From NCBI RefSeq assembly GCF_030269925.1, contig NC_085121.1, positions 12,479,501-12,543,500 on the forward strand: a stretch of 64,000 nucleotides of DNA, given 5' to 3'. Shown piece after piece: positions 1-12,028 of the stretch. Each line of letters opens with the position of its first letter. Within the stretch, counting starts at the first letter, position 1. The stretch comes from Bombyx mori. Lineage: Eukaryota; Arthropoda; Insecta; Lepidoptera; Bombycidae. The notes under the pieces were generated by a model, which was not told the DNA's origin, searched no databases, and saw only the letters and a list, made by a program, of their open reading frames with translations. The translations under genes and the position numbers were made by a program.

Positions 1-1441
1 CTTAAGTGACAAAGCGATTTGCTGCACAATGATAAACTTAAGAAACGTTAAAAATATATTTAATAATTATATGATGATATCTAATTTGTGATGTCTAATT
101 TTGTCATGGAAGTCATTGCACACTGCGTTTTTTTCTTTTAATGTAGATTCATAGTTCTGCCTTTACCATGTCAACACTGAGTTTGGTTTCAGAGTCGCAC
201 TATAATTACATGCATAGATATGGGATGCATACATAACGTTTATTATTATTTTTTAAACAGGGCCATTATTTTAAAATATTTTATGTGTTATATAGTAAGT
301 GTTTCTGTCTCTGAGCAGTAAAAATATTCTGTGAATCACAATTGCAGCATAGAACAGTCATAATTTTTTGAAAGATTCATATTAATTTCATTTTGCAGGT
401 ACACATTTGTTACGTAAATTGAATTGTTTGGGTCTTTAGGCTTAGCGCATTTCATATGCGGTGACTTAATGCTGTCATGTAATTGTTACGAAGTCTTATA
501 ATAAAATAAGTAAAGGTAGCTAGGCGGTTTAATTTTTTCGGTTGGCTGAAAAGAGGACATTTGAATAGAAAACGCGAGATCGCGGACTTACCGACTTACC
601 ACCTAACTGGCTGTATATCTATTTCGATGACAGGGCATATTTTGTAGAACATAATTAAGACTTCCATTATATACGAGGATGGCTTGCGATGCAAGACAAA
701 TGTATTTTAAAATTAATCCAATTAACTAAGAATTACATAATCAACATTAATCCTATTGCTATTCAAAGAATATTATTCATAATCCCGTTTTGGATAATTA
801 ACTATCTACCTACTTTACATAATCTAATTTTATTACCATCCTTACGGATCAGACACATTACCATTATAAGATTATGGTACTCTTGTTGGACGATGAACGT
901 GGAAAATAAAATTTTAGAGGAACATTTAAGAAGCTTATAAATGAACATAACATTTTAGCACACATTTTATTGAAGTGAAAACTTCTTTAGAATCGTTGTG
1001 ATTTCAAACCGGATGCAACGGAAAAAACGACAGGTAAGAGACACAAATACAAAAATGTGTAGGATGAAGCCAGCAAAGAATGAGACAGAAATATACATAC
1101 TATTTAATACAGCGCCATCTGTGAGATTTTTTAATACTAACGTGTGTATGAAAGCTCTTGTAGTGAATTTTAATTTAGGATTATACGTGAAATTAAAATA
1201 TCAATTCACAGAGGGCGCTACCTTACAATTATTTACTAATGACAAAATTTTACATATACTTAAGACGTTTAGGATAATTGTATTTTAATTTTGGAAGGTT
1301 TCACTTCTACCACGTGTGAATTGCACACATGTAATTTTTTAATTAGTAAGCGAATATCGGATCTCATAGACATGAACTTGTTGTTGATGTTACTTAGATT
1401 TTGAATATAATTTCAGTAATCACATTCCTTTATGTCATCAA
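1..1441. other. AT-rich non-coding stretch, nothing recognised
   Basis: No reading frame here has coding character or is flanked by convincing splice sites, and I see no known repeat. Short open frames (for example at 689-940 and 998-1288) have low-complexity AT-driven composition. Confidence 0.5.
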
Positions 1442-1880
1442 CTAGCGGCCCGCTCCGGCTCCGCTCGATTCTTTAACAAAAACATCAACGATATTTGACG
1501 TTGTTTTCTTTTTTTTAAATAAAAGAACACTTATTGCCGCATAACTATAATAGTTAGACATATGCTGTCGCGACACTTTTTGTAAATAATAATATTTTCT
1601 ACAAAGTCGTAGTACATTATTTTATTCTATCATCAATAGTTTTCGCAGGGCACGCGATGTAAATAATATTTTAGGTATTTTTACACCTTGAGTTACATTA
1701 TTAGAGTTTTAGTTAGGATCTCTAATTTAAAATATATATATATATCCTATGTCACTCGGAAATAGTGTAGCTTCGAAACAGTGAAAGAATTTTTCAAATC
1801 GGTTCAGTAGTTTCGGAGCCTATTCAATACAAACAAACAAACAAATATTTCCTCTTTATAATATTAGTATAGATATAGAT
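1442..1880 (+). repeat. RTE-like LINE fragment, 'CTAGCGGCCCGCTCCGGCTCC' family, copy 1
   Basis: It starts with ACTAGCGGCCCGCTCC and ends with the module 'ttcagtagtttcggagcc' followed by a short tandem tail and 'tagtatagatatag'. A second copy with the same start and end lies at 36092-36500, which shows this is a dispersed family. Short, non-coding copies with this architecture are typical of the 3' parts of RTE-clade retrotransposons in moths. The clade is inference. Confidence 0.6.
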
Positions 1881-2487
1881 TATAGCGTTAATGAAAGAGA
1901 GCTTGTAATTAAACCGTGAACGGTATTGTCGGTCGATAATGATCTCGTGCATGTCGCGGGGGCCATGTGTTTCGCAAAGTAAACTCAATTACAAACGATC
2001 AAGGCCTCACTTCACATGCTTTTATCTATTACGATATAATGCACTCCTTCTCACAGTTGGAGTTCGACCTTTCCACCGTAAAACCGTCAACGCCGAATGT
2101 CTGGCGGCGGTTAATTAGCCAGACCCAAATAAAGCTTCAGCGGCCTTGAAGAGCTAAATCTCTTCCAAAAGCACTGCCGTGGAAGGACGCGGGAACCCAC
2201 CTTGTGTATTTTCCCAAGAAAGCCTCATGAGGCCACGACCCTCAGGATTGAGGATTATCGACGCAAGGAGGAGGATCTCGCAGTTCGTTATTCAGATTAA
2301 AACAATAGGGTTTACGACTGCATTATTGATCACTTTAAGAACACCTAACCGATATTAATTATTTAAAAATATTATGGTTCTGCAAAATCAAAAAAGTCCG
2401 GCGAAAAGCAGCTATTTAAGATGGCGCCACCATACTACAAAACTTCACTAATTTCTGAGCTTTGTCAAACATCGCTAAGGTAGTAGG
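1881..2487. other. Gap with a GC-rich, probably repeat-derived fragment at about 1975-2300
   Basis: The fragment is GC-richer than its surroundings and carries frames on both strands without introns. It looks like degraded LINE sequence, but I cannot name the family. Nothing else is visible. Confidence 0.3.
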
Positions 2488-2731
2488 TTTTTTTTTGTTG
2501 CTTAGATGGGTGGACGAGCTCACAGCCCACCTGGTGTTAAGTGGTTACTGGAGCCCATAGACATCTACGACGTAAATGCGCCATCCACCTTGAGATATAA
2601 GTTCTAAGGTCTCAGTATAGTTACAACGGCTGCTCCACCCTTCAAACCGATACGCATTACTGCTTCACGGCAGAAACAGGCAGGGTGGTGGTGCCTACCC
2701 GCGCGCACTCACAAGAGGTCCTATCGCCAAT
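2488..2731 (-). repeat. Bm1-type SINE, 3' half
   Basis: In reverse orientation it carries the diagnostic 3' module: a poly(T) run, TTGCTTAGATGGGTGGACGA, then the body to 'ACAAGAGGTCCTA'. The tRNA-related head is absent, so the copy is 5'-truncated. More than a dozen copies of this module occur in the window in both orientations. Confidence 0.85.
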
Positions 2732-2814
2732 TCTAAATATGAATGCGGCTGCTCACCTTGACTCACCTTTAGATAGCCCAATGTAACATCGCGGGACTCA
2801 ACTATCAATAATAA

Positions 2815-2862
2815 AATTTAATGTTTCCGAAGCGAAACGAGGGCGGGTCGCTAGTTAATAAT
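2815..2862 (+). repeat. RTE-like repeat tail
   Basis: The stretch 'gaagcgaaacgagggcggg' followed by 'tcgctagt' matches the terminal module of the repeat at 28370-28575. It is the last few dozen bases of a truncated copy. Confidence 0.5.
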
Positions 2863-2897
2863 AAATGCGATATTATACCATATAAGTAGTTTTAAGC

Positions 2898-3116
2898 ATG
2901 TCGGATAATGAAGTAAAAACTTATGAAGAAAACAATGTCGATAACACTCCTATGAATATTCCACTGGTGTTTGATTTTAGTTTTGTTTTGGATCAGACCG
3001 GTAATCGAATCGACTCACTTTCAGAGCTCGTACTGGAATTGTTTCTGTGTTTTGTGGAGATGTTCGATAGTTTAACCTTTAGCTTGAAGCCAGGAGAGAT
3101 CAGGTCTGTGATGTAA
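2898..3116 (+). CDS. Unrecognised small ORF (72 codons), possibly a first exon
   Basis: The frame opens at an ATG right after an RTE-like tail and reads as a balanced acidic, then hydrophobic, protein. A possible splice donor (GTGAT|GTAAGC) overlaps the stop, so it could be a first exon instead of a complete 72-residue protein. It contains no motif I recognise. A Bm1 SINE follows about 110 bp downstream. It may equally be a remnant of a mobile element. Confidence 0.25.
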   Translation: MSDNEVKTYEENNVDNTPMNIPLVFDFSFVLDQTGNRIDSLSELVLELFLCFVEMFDSLTFSLKPGEIRSVM

Positions 3117-3227
3117 GCGAGCGCGAAGGCGGCTGTGGGCGCGAGGTCACTTGCACAACCAGCGGAACCTTACCGGAAAGTAAAGACTCATTTATATTGA
3201 CATTACGAAAATAATGGTGTGAATTTT

Positions 3228-3487
3228 TAAACCCGCAAAATTATAATTTGCGTAATTACTGGTGGTAGGACCTCTTGTGAGTCCGCGCGGGTGGGTACCA
3301 CTACCCTGCCTATTTCTGCCGCGAAGCAGTAATGCGTTTTGGTTTGAAGGGTGGGGCGGCCCTTGTAACTATACTGGAGACCTCAAAGTGGGTGGCACAT
3401 TTACGTTGTGGATGTCTATGGGCTCCAGTAACCACTTAACACCAGGTGGGCTGTGAGCTCGTCCACCCATCTAAGCAATAAAAAAGA
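3228..3487 (+). repeat. Bm1-type SINE, head-truncated
   Basis: The copy begins in 'aaacccgcaaaattataatt', passes through ACTGGTGGTAGGACCTC and ends CTAAGCAATAAAAAA. The internal body agrees closely with other copies. The RNA polymerase III head is missing. Confidence 0.85.
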
Positions 3488-5227
3488 GGGGGATTCTGAA
3501 GAGAGAATTCGTCGTAAAGTCCTGGCAGTACGGTTTAAATTACTATGCGCGTGTGTAGTGTTGCCGTTTTTGGAAGATTTCATGTAGGTACTTTAGGTTG
3601 TTGCAATATTATAATTGAAAATTAACTACAAATTAACTTTTCTTCGAAAGATCGTTGTTTGTTTTGGTTTCATAATATTTATAGAAAAACATATTATAAT
3701 ATTATCATTAAAAATATAATTAAGATCATTACGAACATAAAAAAAAATGTTTTTATTATCGTTTTTATTATTATATGTAACTAAATTTTAAATTATTAAT
3801 TCATTAGACACTTTTCTTAAATAAATAAATTATAATGGACCTGCAGGAAATGTTGGTGATTAATAATAAATATAATAACAGAGAGACCGTATTAAATAAA
3901 GCACAGGCAGTAATTCATATAAAAACACATAGTAAAATATGGATTGCTAAATAAATCTACTAATTCGTATTCCAAATGACAATAATTAATTAATAAAATT
4001 ACACAAAATTTTCGCTTGTGTGGCAGATTATTTTTGAAGGAGGGAAGTATTTATTACATTATTATAAGATATTATAGGTTCCTATAGATGTTTAATTGGT
4101 AATTATTATAATTTAAAATAGTTGAATTAAGTGTAATATTAAAAATCAGTCTGAAAAGAATTTGTATTACAATTGTAATTGGAATTACCAGTTTACGTGA
4201 TAAATAATGACATTATGCTCATAGGTCGTGTTATAATACAATTTTAAAAACAACAATGATGTCATTACATGATATAAAATCATCGTTATTTTATTTATCG
4301 AAATGTTACAAAACTTTATTTTCGTTAACTTATGGAACTGTTTCAAACTTTTACCCTTTTTTAGGGTTTAAGTTAACCCCTTTAGGGTTTTTTAACGTAA
4401 GAAATATTATATCTCCACTTTGCGCATGTGCCCGTGATCGAAATATTATTTTGTATTTCTTTAATGATATTACATAATATGAATTCTATAGGCATTCTTA
4501 TTCTTAGGTATATACTTTTGGATGCAAATAATTAACATTAAAATCTAGAATCTTCCAATGTCATCCCTAAAGTAACCACACAATAGCGTGGTGAATTTTA
4601 AATGCATGAATACTCATCACCCATGACTAGTTTTTGTATATATAGCGGTCCTGTCTGTAGATAAATCAAAATAATCGAAAACAAAACCTTTTTTTAATCA
4701 TCAATAAAATCATTAAAATTATCGTTTATTACGCCAATGGCCCGACAGTAATCTGTGGTCAAGGTTTTTACGCGATACTGCACAGGACGGCTTTCTATCC
4801 GTTTGTTTTATAAGCAATTTTGATACAACATTCTTTTGTCAATGATTTTCCGAACTTGAAGGGCAGATGAGATCGTTCGCTGGTATCGATCCTACTTGTA
4901 TATATGCATGAATCTGACAAAGGTCAAAGGAATAGATACTTAATTTTGTTTCACTTTTGCACTAATCTAGACTAGCCTAACCAAAACTAAATAAATAAAT
5001 GTTGTATGTCAGACCGTGGCTGAATTGTAGCAAGGGTTTTGATACAACAATTAATACTAATTACTCTATACTAAGAAGCCAATCATTTATGCTAAAACTT
5101 TAGATATTCATATACTAAAAGATAAAAATATCACACCTTAATATTGAGAGCAAGATTCGAATATACATCTCCTGTGAACACGAGCAAATACATCATTCCT
5201 ATATTTCGTCCGTGGTTGTAACATTAC
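3488..5227. other. AT-rich non-coding stretch, nothing recognised
   Basis: About 1.7 kb of very AT-rich DNA. The 73-codon frame at 4256-4477 has no recognisable motif and no splice signals. Confidence 0.45.
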
Positions 5228-5300
5228 TGACGGGAGGTCAGGTACCACCATCCTGTCTATTTCTGCCCCGAAGCAGTCATATATTCCAGTTTAAAGAGTG
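5228..5300 (+). repeat. Bm1-type SINE fragment
   Basis: Only the GGAGGTCAGGTACCACCATCC...CCCGAAGCAGTCAT part of the Bm1 body remains, diverged. It is followed by a jockey-type tail. Confidence 0.6.
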
Positions 5301-5379
5301 AGAGAGCCGTTTCACCTAAAACCGAGGCTTCTAACGCATTTCTCAATATTAGGCACCATATTCATACCATTGACACACC

Positions 5380-5660
5380 ATTTCGGATCCTCCAGATCCA
5401 TTAACGCTGCTTTTAGGTACCTCAAGCACCGGTCATCGTTCTTGTCGAACCATCGCTTGCGACGAAGGCCTGTACCACAGACACAGCCCACTGAGTTTCT
5501 CGCCGGATCTTCTCAGTGGGTCGCGTTTCCGACCCGGTGGTAGATTCTACGAACCACTGCTCTTGCTAGGGTTAGCTTAGCAACGCCGTCAGGTTTGAGC
5601 CCCGTGAGCTAGCCTACTCGTTAGGTTACGCTAACAGCCTCTCAAGGTTTAATCATCAAT
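5380..5660 (+). repeat. Jockey-clade LINE 3' end (family B)
   Basis: It contains the family signature 'GAGTTTCTCGCCGGATCTTC' followed by TCAGTGGGTCGCG, and the 3' block 'gagccccgtgagctagcc'. Compared with the longer copy at 57187-57530, the start is the last part of an RT-associated open frame and the rest is the 3' UTR. The copy is 5'-truncated, as expected for target-primed insertion. Confidence 0.75.
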
Positions 5661-5830
5661 GAGCTTAGGCCGCAAAAACCATTATCACTAACTACGCTAC
5701 ATAAAATAATGAAATGATGAATGAAATAATAAAGTTATAATATTTCCTTCGACATTTATGAGTTCTAAACGTAATGAAACGTACTTTTACTAAGTTTAAT
5801 TTCCCGTTCATATGTATATTTATTGTACAG

Positions 5831-5967
5831 AGTACATATAATATGGTCGGAATAAAAAACTTGTGTTCTCTAGACGAGCCCTTATACGTTGATAGTTTGC
5901 CGCATTCTAGATACACCGCCCCCAGTATTCGCGTCATGTTTTGCAATACACAACTCCGTTCGTACAG
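5831..5967 (+). CDS. Candidate internal exon of an unidentified host gene
   Basis: A 137-bp open stretch lies between a good acceptor (atttattgtacag|AG) and a good donor (CGTACAG|GTGAGG). Read from the first base, it is open throughout and gives 45 codons plus two bases, with a mixed, protein-like composition including Cys, Trp-free, and several Pro and Tyr residues. The base composition is richer in GC than the flanks. I do not recognise the family and found no partner exons. This rests on splice signals and composition alone. Confidence 0.35.
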
Positions 5968-7743
5968 GTGAGGCTTTGTTCCGATCGCAACAGGTTTTCT
6001 CTTACTGCCGTGTACCGTTTAAGAAAATTTCGCGAGAATCCTTCAGTGCGATTGCTACTGAATAGAGATGTTGATTTCTATTATATTATACAGTAAACGA
6101 GAGAGAGAGAGAGAAAGAGAACACTATATTTTACACAAAATAAATAAAAAATGCGAAACATCGCAGAGAGCATTTCTTCCAGTCAACCATCAGGTGGATA
6201 AGAAACATTAAGAAAACAATTACACGTAGTGTACCTATCGTTTAAAATATATACATATATACACACATACATACATGACTGGACAAGCTAACGGATCCTC
6301 GGTCAATACATCATCATAACAATGGCTTAGTATCGCAAATTATCTTGAGACATGAGGTTGAAGAATATCAACATTTACCTTGAAATGTGCAGCCAATTGT
6401 ATCAGATTGTATTATAACGCCTATCCTATGCTGCGTTCCTATGGAACCGAATCGCATGACTGATTCACAGCAAAAACAGGTTGGATTGTATTACCTATGC
6501 ATACGGGCTCCCAATACGATATACAACCAGTAATTACGCAAATTAAAAAAAAACTATGCATTTGCAAAATAATTCTATGAAGGTTATTTGAAAAGAAAAT
6601 AACTCCAACTTATTTAAATCTCTTCATTATAGAACTCGAGAAAGCTACGGTGTTAGTTATAATCTATAATATATAGAAACTAATTGAAATTACAACGGAA
6701 CTTAGATTCAGCAAACCAATGTAACTTTATAATTTTAATTGTTCATTAATTCGAAATAACATGGCGTTGATTAGGTGAGGTCATTCTTAATTTCATAGAA
6801 TTAAGAATTTTTCTTCCTGTTTGCTGATTGGTCGGATTTTATAAATATATTAAGCAGAAAAACATTGCTTTTTAAGAAAAAACTAATTTTCATGGTAGGC
6901 ATAAATTAACCTACCTCTTGGACTACTAATAAAATTATCGTAATTTTTAGAACGCCCTGTATATATGCTCAGTTTGACAATTCCAATCCATTTTAATTGG
7001 TAGAAATGCCGTAACACATTTCGACATGAGTGCTTCAAGATATCAGACACCGTCCGTGGCTTAGTGGCTTCACTATTTAACATCATATCAGAACATCTTG
7101 AACTAATCTGAATTAGTGAGCCGACAATTTTGTCTTCCTGCTGTTGTCTCTGTATTTATGAAGTCCATAATACAAAGTATTGTTGCCTAAACAATCGAAA
7201 GTTACTGGAGTGTGAATGGATCGGTCGCCAAACGTTGAATCCAGGCGACCTTTTTAAATTCACGAGCATTTTTGAATGATCAGAATTCAATACTTAATCG
7301 TTGATAAAACCGCCATTTGAATTTAATTGACTGTATAAACTTTATCTTTCTGCTTTATCTTTATCTTTCTCGTTATTGTCAAATCCTGAGTGACTATATA
7401 ATTTTCAGTAACTTATCAAGACCGACTGCTGTTTAGAAAAAGAGAAAAATCATAAATATTAAGGATTTGTTTATTTTTTCATTCAGAGGTTTCTTAGAGG
7501 CAGCCGACGCGACGCCGACGTCGACCAGCAATTTAAATTTATGCATTAATTGCATACGTGCTTTAATTTTCATATTTTTCTCTTCTTTGGTGTTGTTTTG
7601 TGAGGTGAAATAAATAAATGACAAAACAAAGAACTGAATTTCAACGTATTTTAATCAGTCACTTATTGTTAGTTAATACAGTTACAGAGTTTTTTCGTTG
7701 ATAAATAACCATCATTACATTGTAAGTACATCTAAACAAAACT
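5968..7743. other. Non-coding stretch with one degenerate SINE
   Basis: A (GA)n run lies at about 6100-6120. A heavily diverged Bm1-like copy in reverse orientation spans roughly 6330-6545: recognisable pieces are the 'ttcacagcaaaaacagg' module and the 'ccagtaattacgcaaatt' end. I see no other feature. Confidence 0.4.
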
Positions 7744-7802
7744 CCATAGACACAGCCTATTGAGTTTCTAGCCGGGTCTCATCAGTGAGTCGCGATCCGG
7801 AT
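7744..7802 (+). repeat. Jockey-clade LINE family B fragment
   Basis: The core 'ttgagtttctagccgggtct' followed by catcagtgagtcgcgatccgg is a diverged copy of the family B signature. A MITE fragment follows immediately. Confidence 0.6.
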
Positions 7803-7804
7803 CT

Positions 7805-7915
7805 GTGTGCTTAGTGATAGTTTTTAAATGTTCTCAATAGCATAAAAGTTAACTCAAATTTGAGTTGGAACTTTTGCCTACATTTGCCGCTAGGGGTGCT
7901 GTTAAAACAATTACT
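7805..7915 (+). repeat. Partial MITE, 'GTGTGCTTAGTGCGAG' family
   Basis: It shares its left end (gtgtgcttagtg) and centre (tttgccgctaggggtgctgtt) with the copies at 56745-56907 and 58969-59141. The right inverted repeat is missing. Confidence 0.6.
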
Positions 7916-8764
7916 GATTAAAAATTAATCCAAAACGCAAATAATATGTACTAATAACATTTAAAACTGTAATGTACGCGACTAATCGTCGAGTCTGGAG
8001 AAACAGTTAGATTTTAGATTATTTGTGTTTAAATCGTTATCTACACCGTATTTAGTATAATAATCATGTGGGCATATCCTAGTTCGGTCGTTTAAAGAAT
8101 TTGATTCAAATGTCACATTATCCGTCTCACTCCTACATAATCAAAATGACAAAGTGTAAGCAGGAAAGAATAACACCCTATACGGTAGCCTCTATTCGTA
8201 GAATCACATGGTATGGTTGAAGGAAACTATATCGGATGCATGAATGAGTAGTGACGCGTAGCGTGGGCTTCACGGTCAATTGTGACACGCTAAGCTGAAC
8301 AAGCGAGCTCAACCAATCCTCCAACTCGTATACTGATTGTATTGAACTAAATAAAATTGTATTAATGTAAATGAAGCTCTCTTGGCCCTTCATTAATTAC
8401 ATTTAAATTTCCCGCGCATTATCTTCGACTATCATAATAGTATTATTTGTGGTGGAAGTTATGTTGATTCCATAATTGGAGTTGCTCTCTGGCTTCGGAC
8501 ATTCAAAAATGACGTTACATTTCTTTCTTAATAGATTAAAAAAACTTGCAGATTTAAGAAAGGGTGAAGCAATATCTTTCAATGTTGTTTCTCTTTGCAG
8601 GTTCGAAAATAATTATAATAATTGTAAGTGTAGAAATAAGTTAATAAAATAATAATAATAATAAACTCTTTGCAGAGCAACAACTTGGTTCTTTGTTTCA
8701 TTACAAAACACATTACATTAATATCATCCGTTATTAGAATTTGAAAAAAAAGTGATTTTTTTTC
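7916..8764. other. AT-rich non-coding stretch, nothing recognised
   Basis: It contains a short (AAT)n run near 8648-8664. No gene or repeat is recognisable. Confidence 0.4.
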
Positions 8765-8985
8765 TTATTAATTATTTTTATAGCTCAGACGGTGAACGAA
8801 ATCACTATCCACCTTAAATAGCTACCATCGCCCATGGACATCAACAACGTAAATACCATCACCCACCTTGAACCCTGAGTTCTATAGTAGAATCGCTGAC
8901 TCCCATCCTTTAAGCCAGAACGCAATACCTATACTTCGCGGCAAAATGGTGATATCTTCCCTTGCGTATTCACTACGCGCCTTAC
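8765..8985 (-). repeat. Degenerate Bm1-like SINE
   Basis: Weak but ordered matches to the Bm1 body in reverse: 'catcaacaacgtaaatacca', 'cacccaccttga', 'ttcgcggcaaaatgg'. The many substitutions and small gaps suggest an old insertion. Confidence 0.5.
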
Positions 8986-10944
8986 CACTAGAATCTCAAA
9001 AGACCATTCATGACAATAGTATAAATTTGTTTAGTATGGAAATCAAACTAAATTCCACATTTATCCAGGATAATGGTTCCTGCGCCTACTGTTAACTACC
9101 AAAAATACATTGATAAGTCCGTCAGTCAGTACGTAAATTCATGGACCAGGGAAAACTATCGTATTTATTATAACAGACAAACCCAAAGTTTGGTTTAATT
9201 AACGACCATTATGAAACATAACATTGAACAAACCTACTCAGCAACAAAATGCGATACTCTATATTGAGAAGTTTCACTAATACCTATATCATACCTAATA
9301 TTTAATGCTTGCTTCAACCACCTTTAATGAATTATCTGTAATACCATAATCGCATTTCATCAGATGTTTATTTCGCCATTTTCTGGATTCTTACACCACT
9401 AGTTTCTTTAAAAGAATAAGATTTTAACCACGCTTGCGTCACTAATCGTTAACATTTGCATACATTTGTAGACACACAATGAAAGCGGCAAGTAATGTTT
9501 TTTTTTTAAAAAGAATCGTTGTACCACGCGGCTTTCGCTGGATCAGATATTGCATGTCAACTCCGTGGCCCGCTCTCACCGTTCACCATTCACTATGGTT
9601 ATCGACTGTTCGTTGTTATTTTGTATAGTTTACCACTATTTACGGATTACCAGTGTAATTCACGCATAGCCGTATAATAATTTCGCTATATAACTTGAAA
9701 GTGAATTTGCCGAAAATCTCAAAAAAAAGAGGTTAATTTTAGAAGATATTAAATATTAAAAACAATAATGTAAATACTTATGTATAAGATGAGCGCTCCT
9801 TTCAGACCAAATCAAAAGTTTTCAGTTAATACATTTTCAATGAGACACAGGTCAGTTGATACTACCATAGACTATAACATAAACGCATTTAGGACAAAAA
9901 TAAAAAGAGTTCAAAAATTTCCCTTCCCAAGTTAAGAACAAATGAGACATATAGGATTGGTAAAAGCAATAATTTAACTACCATCCAGTTTTGTCACTTT
10001 CAATAAATGTTATATAAATTTTCCACATTTTTTAGCGGATTAGTAACTATATGCAGATTAGTAAAAGGCAATCTTCTTACGTGTTAGAAATAAACTCATT
10101 CAGAGCACAGGATACTTGTTTTAAAATGATAAAATTGGTGTAAATATATGAAGACACTTCCTAAATGAAAACAGGTTATAAATGTCAAGACTTTTAAGTT
10201 ATTTTGTTTTTGTAATATCTACAAAGTGTCAACTGCAACCTGGGTTTTTTTAAGTCACAAATATTATTTTTACTATTCACAACAATCATCTCGATAGATA
10301 GATTTTTAGAAACATACGAAACCGTTGCTTACCGATCTCAAGAAAATAATGTTTTTTAGTTCTCTTTGTAACGATTATAATTGGACCCACGCGGCCACGT
10401 ATCGCGTGAAAATTATATCTTAATAATCATTTCCAGGATTAAACTATATACTATTTTATTATGAATAAATTACTATCCTGCAAATGATCGTCGCGTCACA
10501 ATGGGTTCAGTGGTTTTTGGCAATTAGCCTGAATCAAAAACAAAGACGCGACAGAGAATTAAAAAAACCGCCATTTTAGATTTTGATAAAACCTAGTTCA
10601 AACATATTTACAATTTATTTTTGTGCGTGTTATACTTTTTATCCATAAGTACTTATTTATGTAAAATAATACCATAAATAAACACTAGCAGCACAAAACT
10701 CATTAATGAATCTATCACCTAATTTAAAATTTATGTTACAAAGACACTCTTCTAAGACAATATTTCAATTATTTTCATATCCATTACTTGTCATTTTGTG
10801 TCATGAAATATTTTCGGTTTGACGTACGCCGAAGCAATATTTCATGTCGAAGCGATTCCATTCAGTAATCCATTATGTGCTTCGAAGGAGCTGCGCTGTA
10901 CTGAAGAACTTTTTAACTGTTCCGAATTAAATTAACGGTTTCTG
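8986..10944. other. AT-rich non-coding stretch, nothing recognised
   Basis: About 2 kb with no open frame above noise and no repeat I can name. Confidence 0.4.
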
Positions 10945-11246
10945 ACCGATCCATTAACGGTGCTTTTAGGTACCACAAGCACCGGTCGCCGTCCTCATCG
11001 AATGTGTCACTTGCGACGAAGGGCTCGACGAGCGAATTAACCTATAGACACAGCCCACTGAGTTTCTCGCCGGATCTTCTCAGTGGGTCGCGTTTCCGAT
11101 CCGGTGGTAGATTCTGCGAAGCACTGTTCTTGCTAGAGCCAGTGTTAGCAACACTCCGGTTTGAGCCCCGTGAGCTCACCTACATGTTAGGGCGAAGCTG
11201 AAATAGCCTCTCAAGGCGATCAGCATAAATAGGAGAAAAAAAAAGT
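10945..11246 (+). repeat. Jockey-clade LINE 3' end (family B)
   Basis: It includes the end of the coding part ('ttaacggtgcttttaggtac'), the GAGTTTCTCGCCGG signature and the 3' end through 'agcctctcaaggcgatcagc' to a run of A. It is 5'-truncated and closely matches other family B copies. Confidence 0.8.
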
Positions 11247-11615
11247 TTCTTATTGATCGTAATTTAAGGTTCCTTATGATGTTTTCCTATCGCGTTTTCG
11301 TTTGAATGGTGAGGCAGCCATAGTTAAGACACTCGTACTAATGTTTTAAGTCGATGATGAGATTCTCGCTGTCTCTGGAATAAGACTGAGTGCTCCTCTG
11401 CCAAAGCTAACGCAATTATAAAGCCGCGATACTATATTTCTATATTTTAGCATTTTCTTTGGTTTTCGTTAGTCGTAGAGACACAATTAAAACTACTTTT
11501 ACGGGTTAGGTACTTAATTTTGCGTTTTTATTTATTGTCATTATATAATTTCTGACGTTTCGTATACTTTATAGTTGTCGTGGTGACGGACGAGTATTGT
11601 TCGTCGACTTTTGAA
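11247..11615. other. Non-coding stretch, nothing recognised
   Basis: No open frame or repeat stands out. Confidence 0.4.
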
Positions 11616-11745
11616 TACAGTAATCTCCCTTATAACACGGTACTCTTATAACACATTTTCATATTACGCGATTTCAGTCCCTCGTATAATACGGTTGTTT
11701 CCCCATATAACGCGGAGATTTCACACGTTATATTTCTGTACTGTG
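11616..11745 (+). repeat. Pogo/Tigger-like MITE remnant
   Basis: The left end 'cagtaatctcccttataaca' and the internal repeats 'cttataacac' and 'ccatataacgcgg' resemble short pogo/Tigger-derived elements. The right end has decayed, so the boundary and the target duplication are unclear. Confidence 0.4.
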
Positions 11746-11766
11746 AAATTCGTAATGTTTTATATA

Positions 11767-12028
11767 TAATAAATAAATAAATATTTACTAACAGTCACGC
11801 CACGTTAACTGGTCCCGTGATAAGTTCGTAAAGAACTTGTGTTACAGGTACCAGATAACGGAAGTAAATACAAGATTTTTATTATACACATACACATATT
11901 TAATATACATCCATAACCCTGGAAAAGACATTTATATTAATCATACAAATATCTTCCCTTGGCGGGATTCGAACCTGCGACCCCCCTGTGTAGTGACCAT
12001 GTCACTTACCACTACACCAGACGGCCGT
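11767..12028 (-). repeat. tRNA-derived SINE with RNA polymerase III promoter
   Basis: On the minus strand the head reads as a tRNA-like sequence with an A box near 12010-12024 (TGGTGTAGTGG) and a B box at 11965-11975 (GGTTCGAATCC). A unique body of about 190 bp and an (AAAT)n tail at 11767-11785 follow. The body and tail rule out an ordinary tRNA gene. Moth genomes are known to carry such tRNA-headed SINEs with short tandem tails. The family differs from Bm1. Confidence 0.8.

Noticed and set aside
11959..12028. A tRNA gene on the minus strand
   Set aside because: The A and B boxes are present, but the sequence is followed by a conserved non-tRNA body and an (AAAT)n tail, so it is the head of a SINE. 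I also could not fold a standard acceptor stem.
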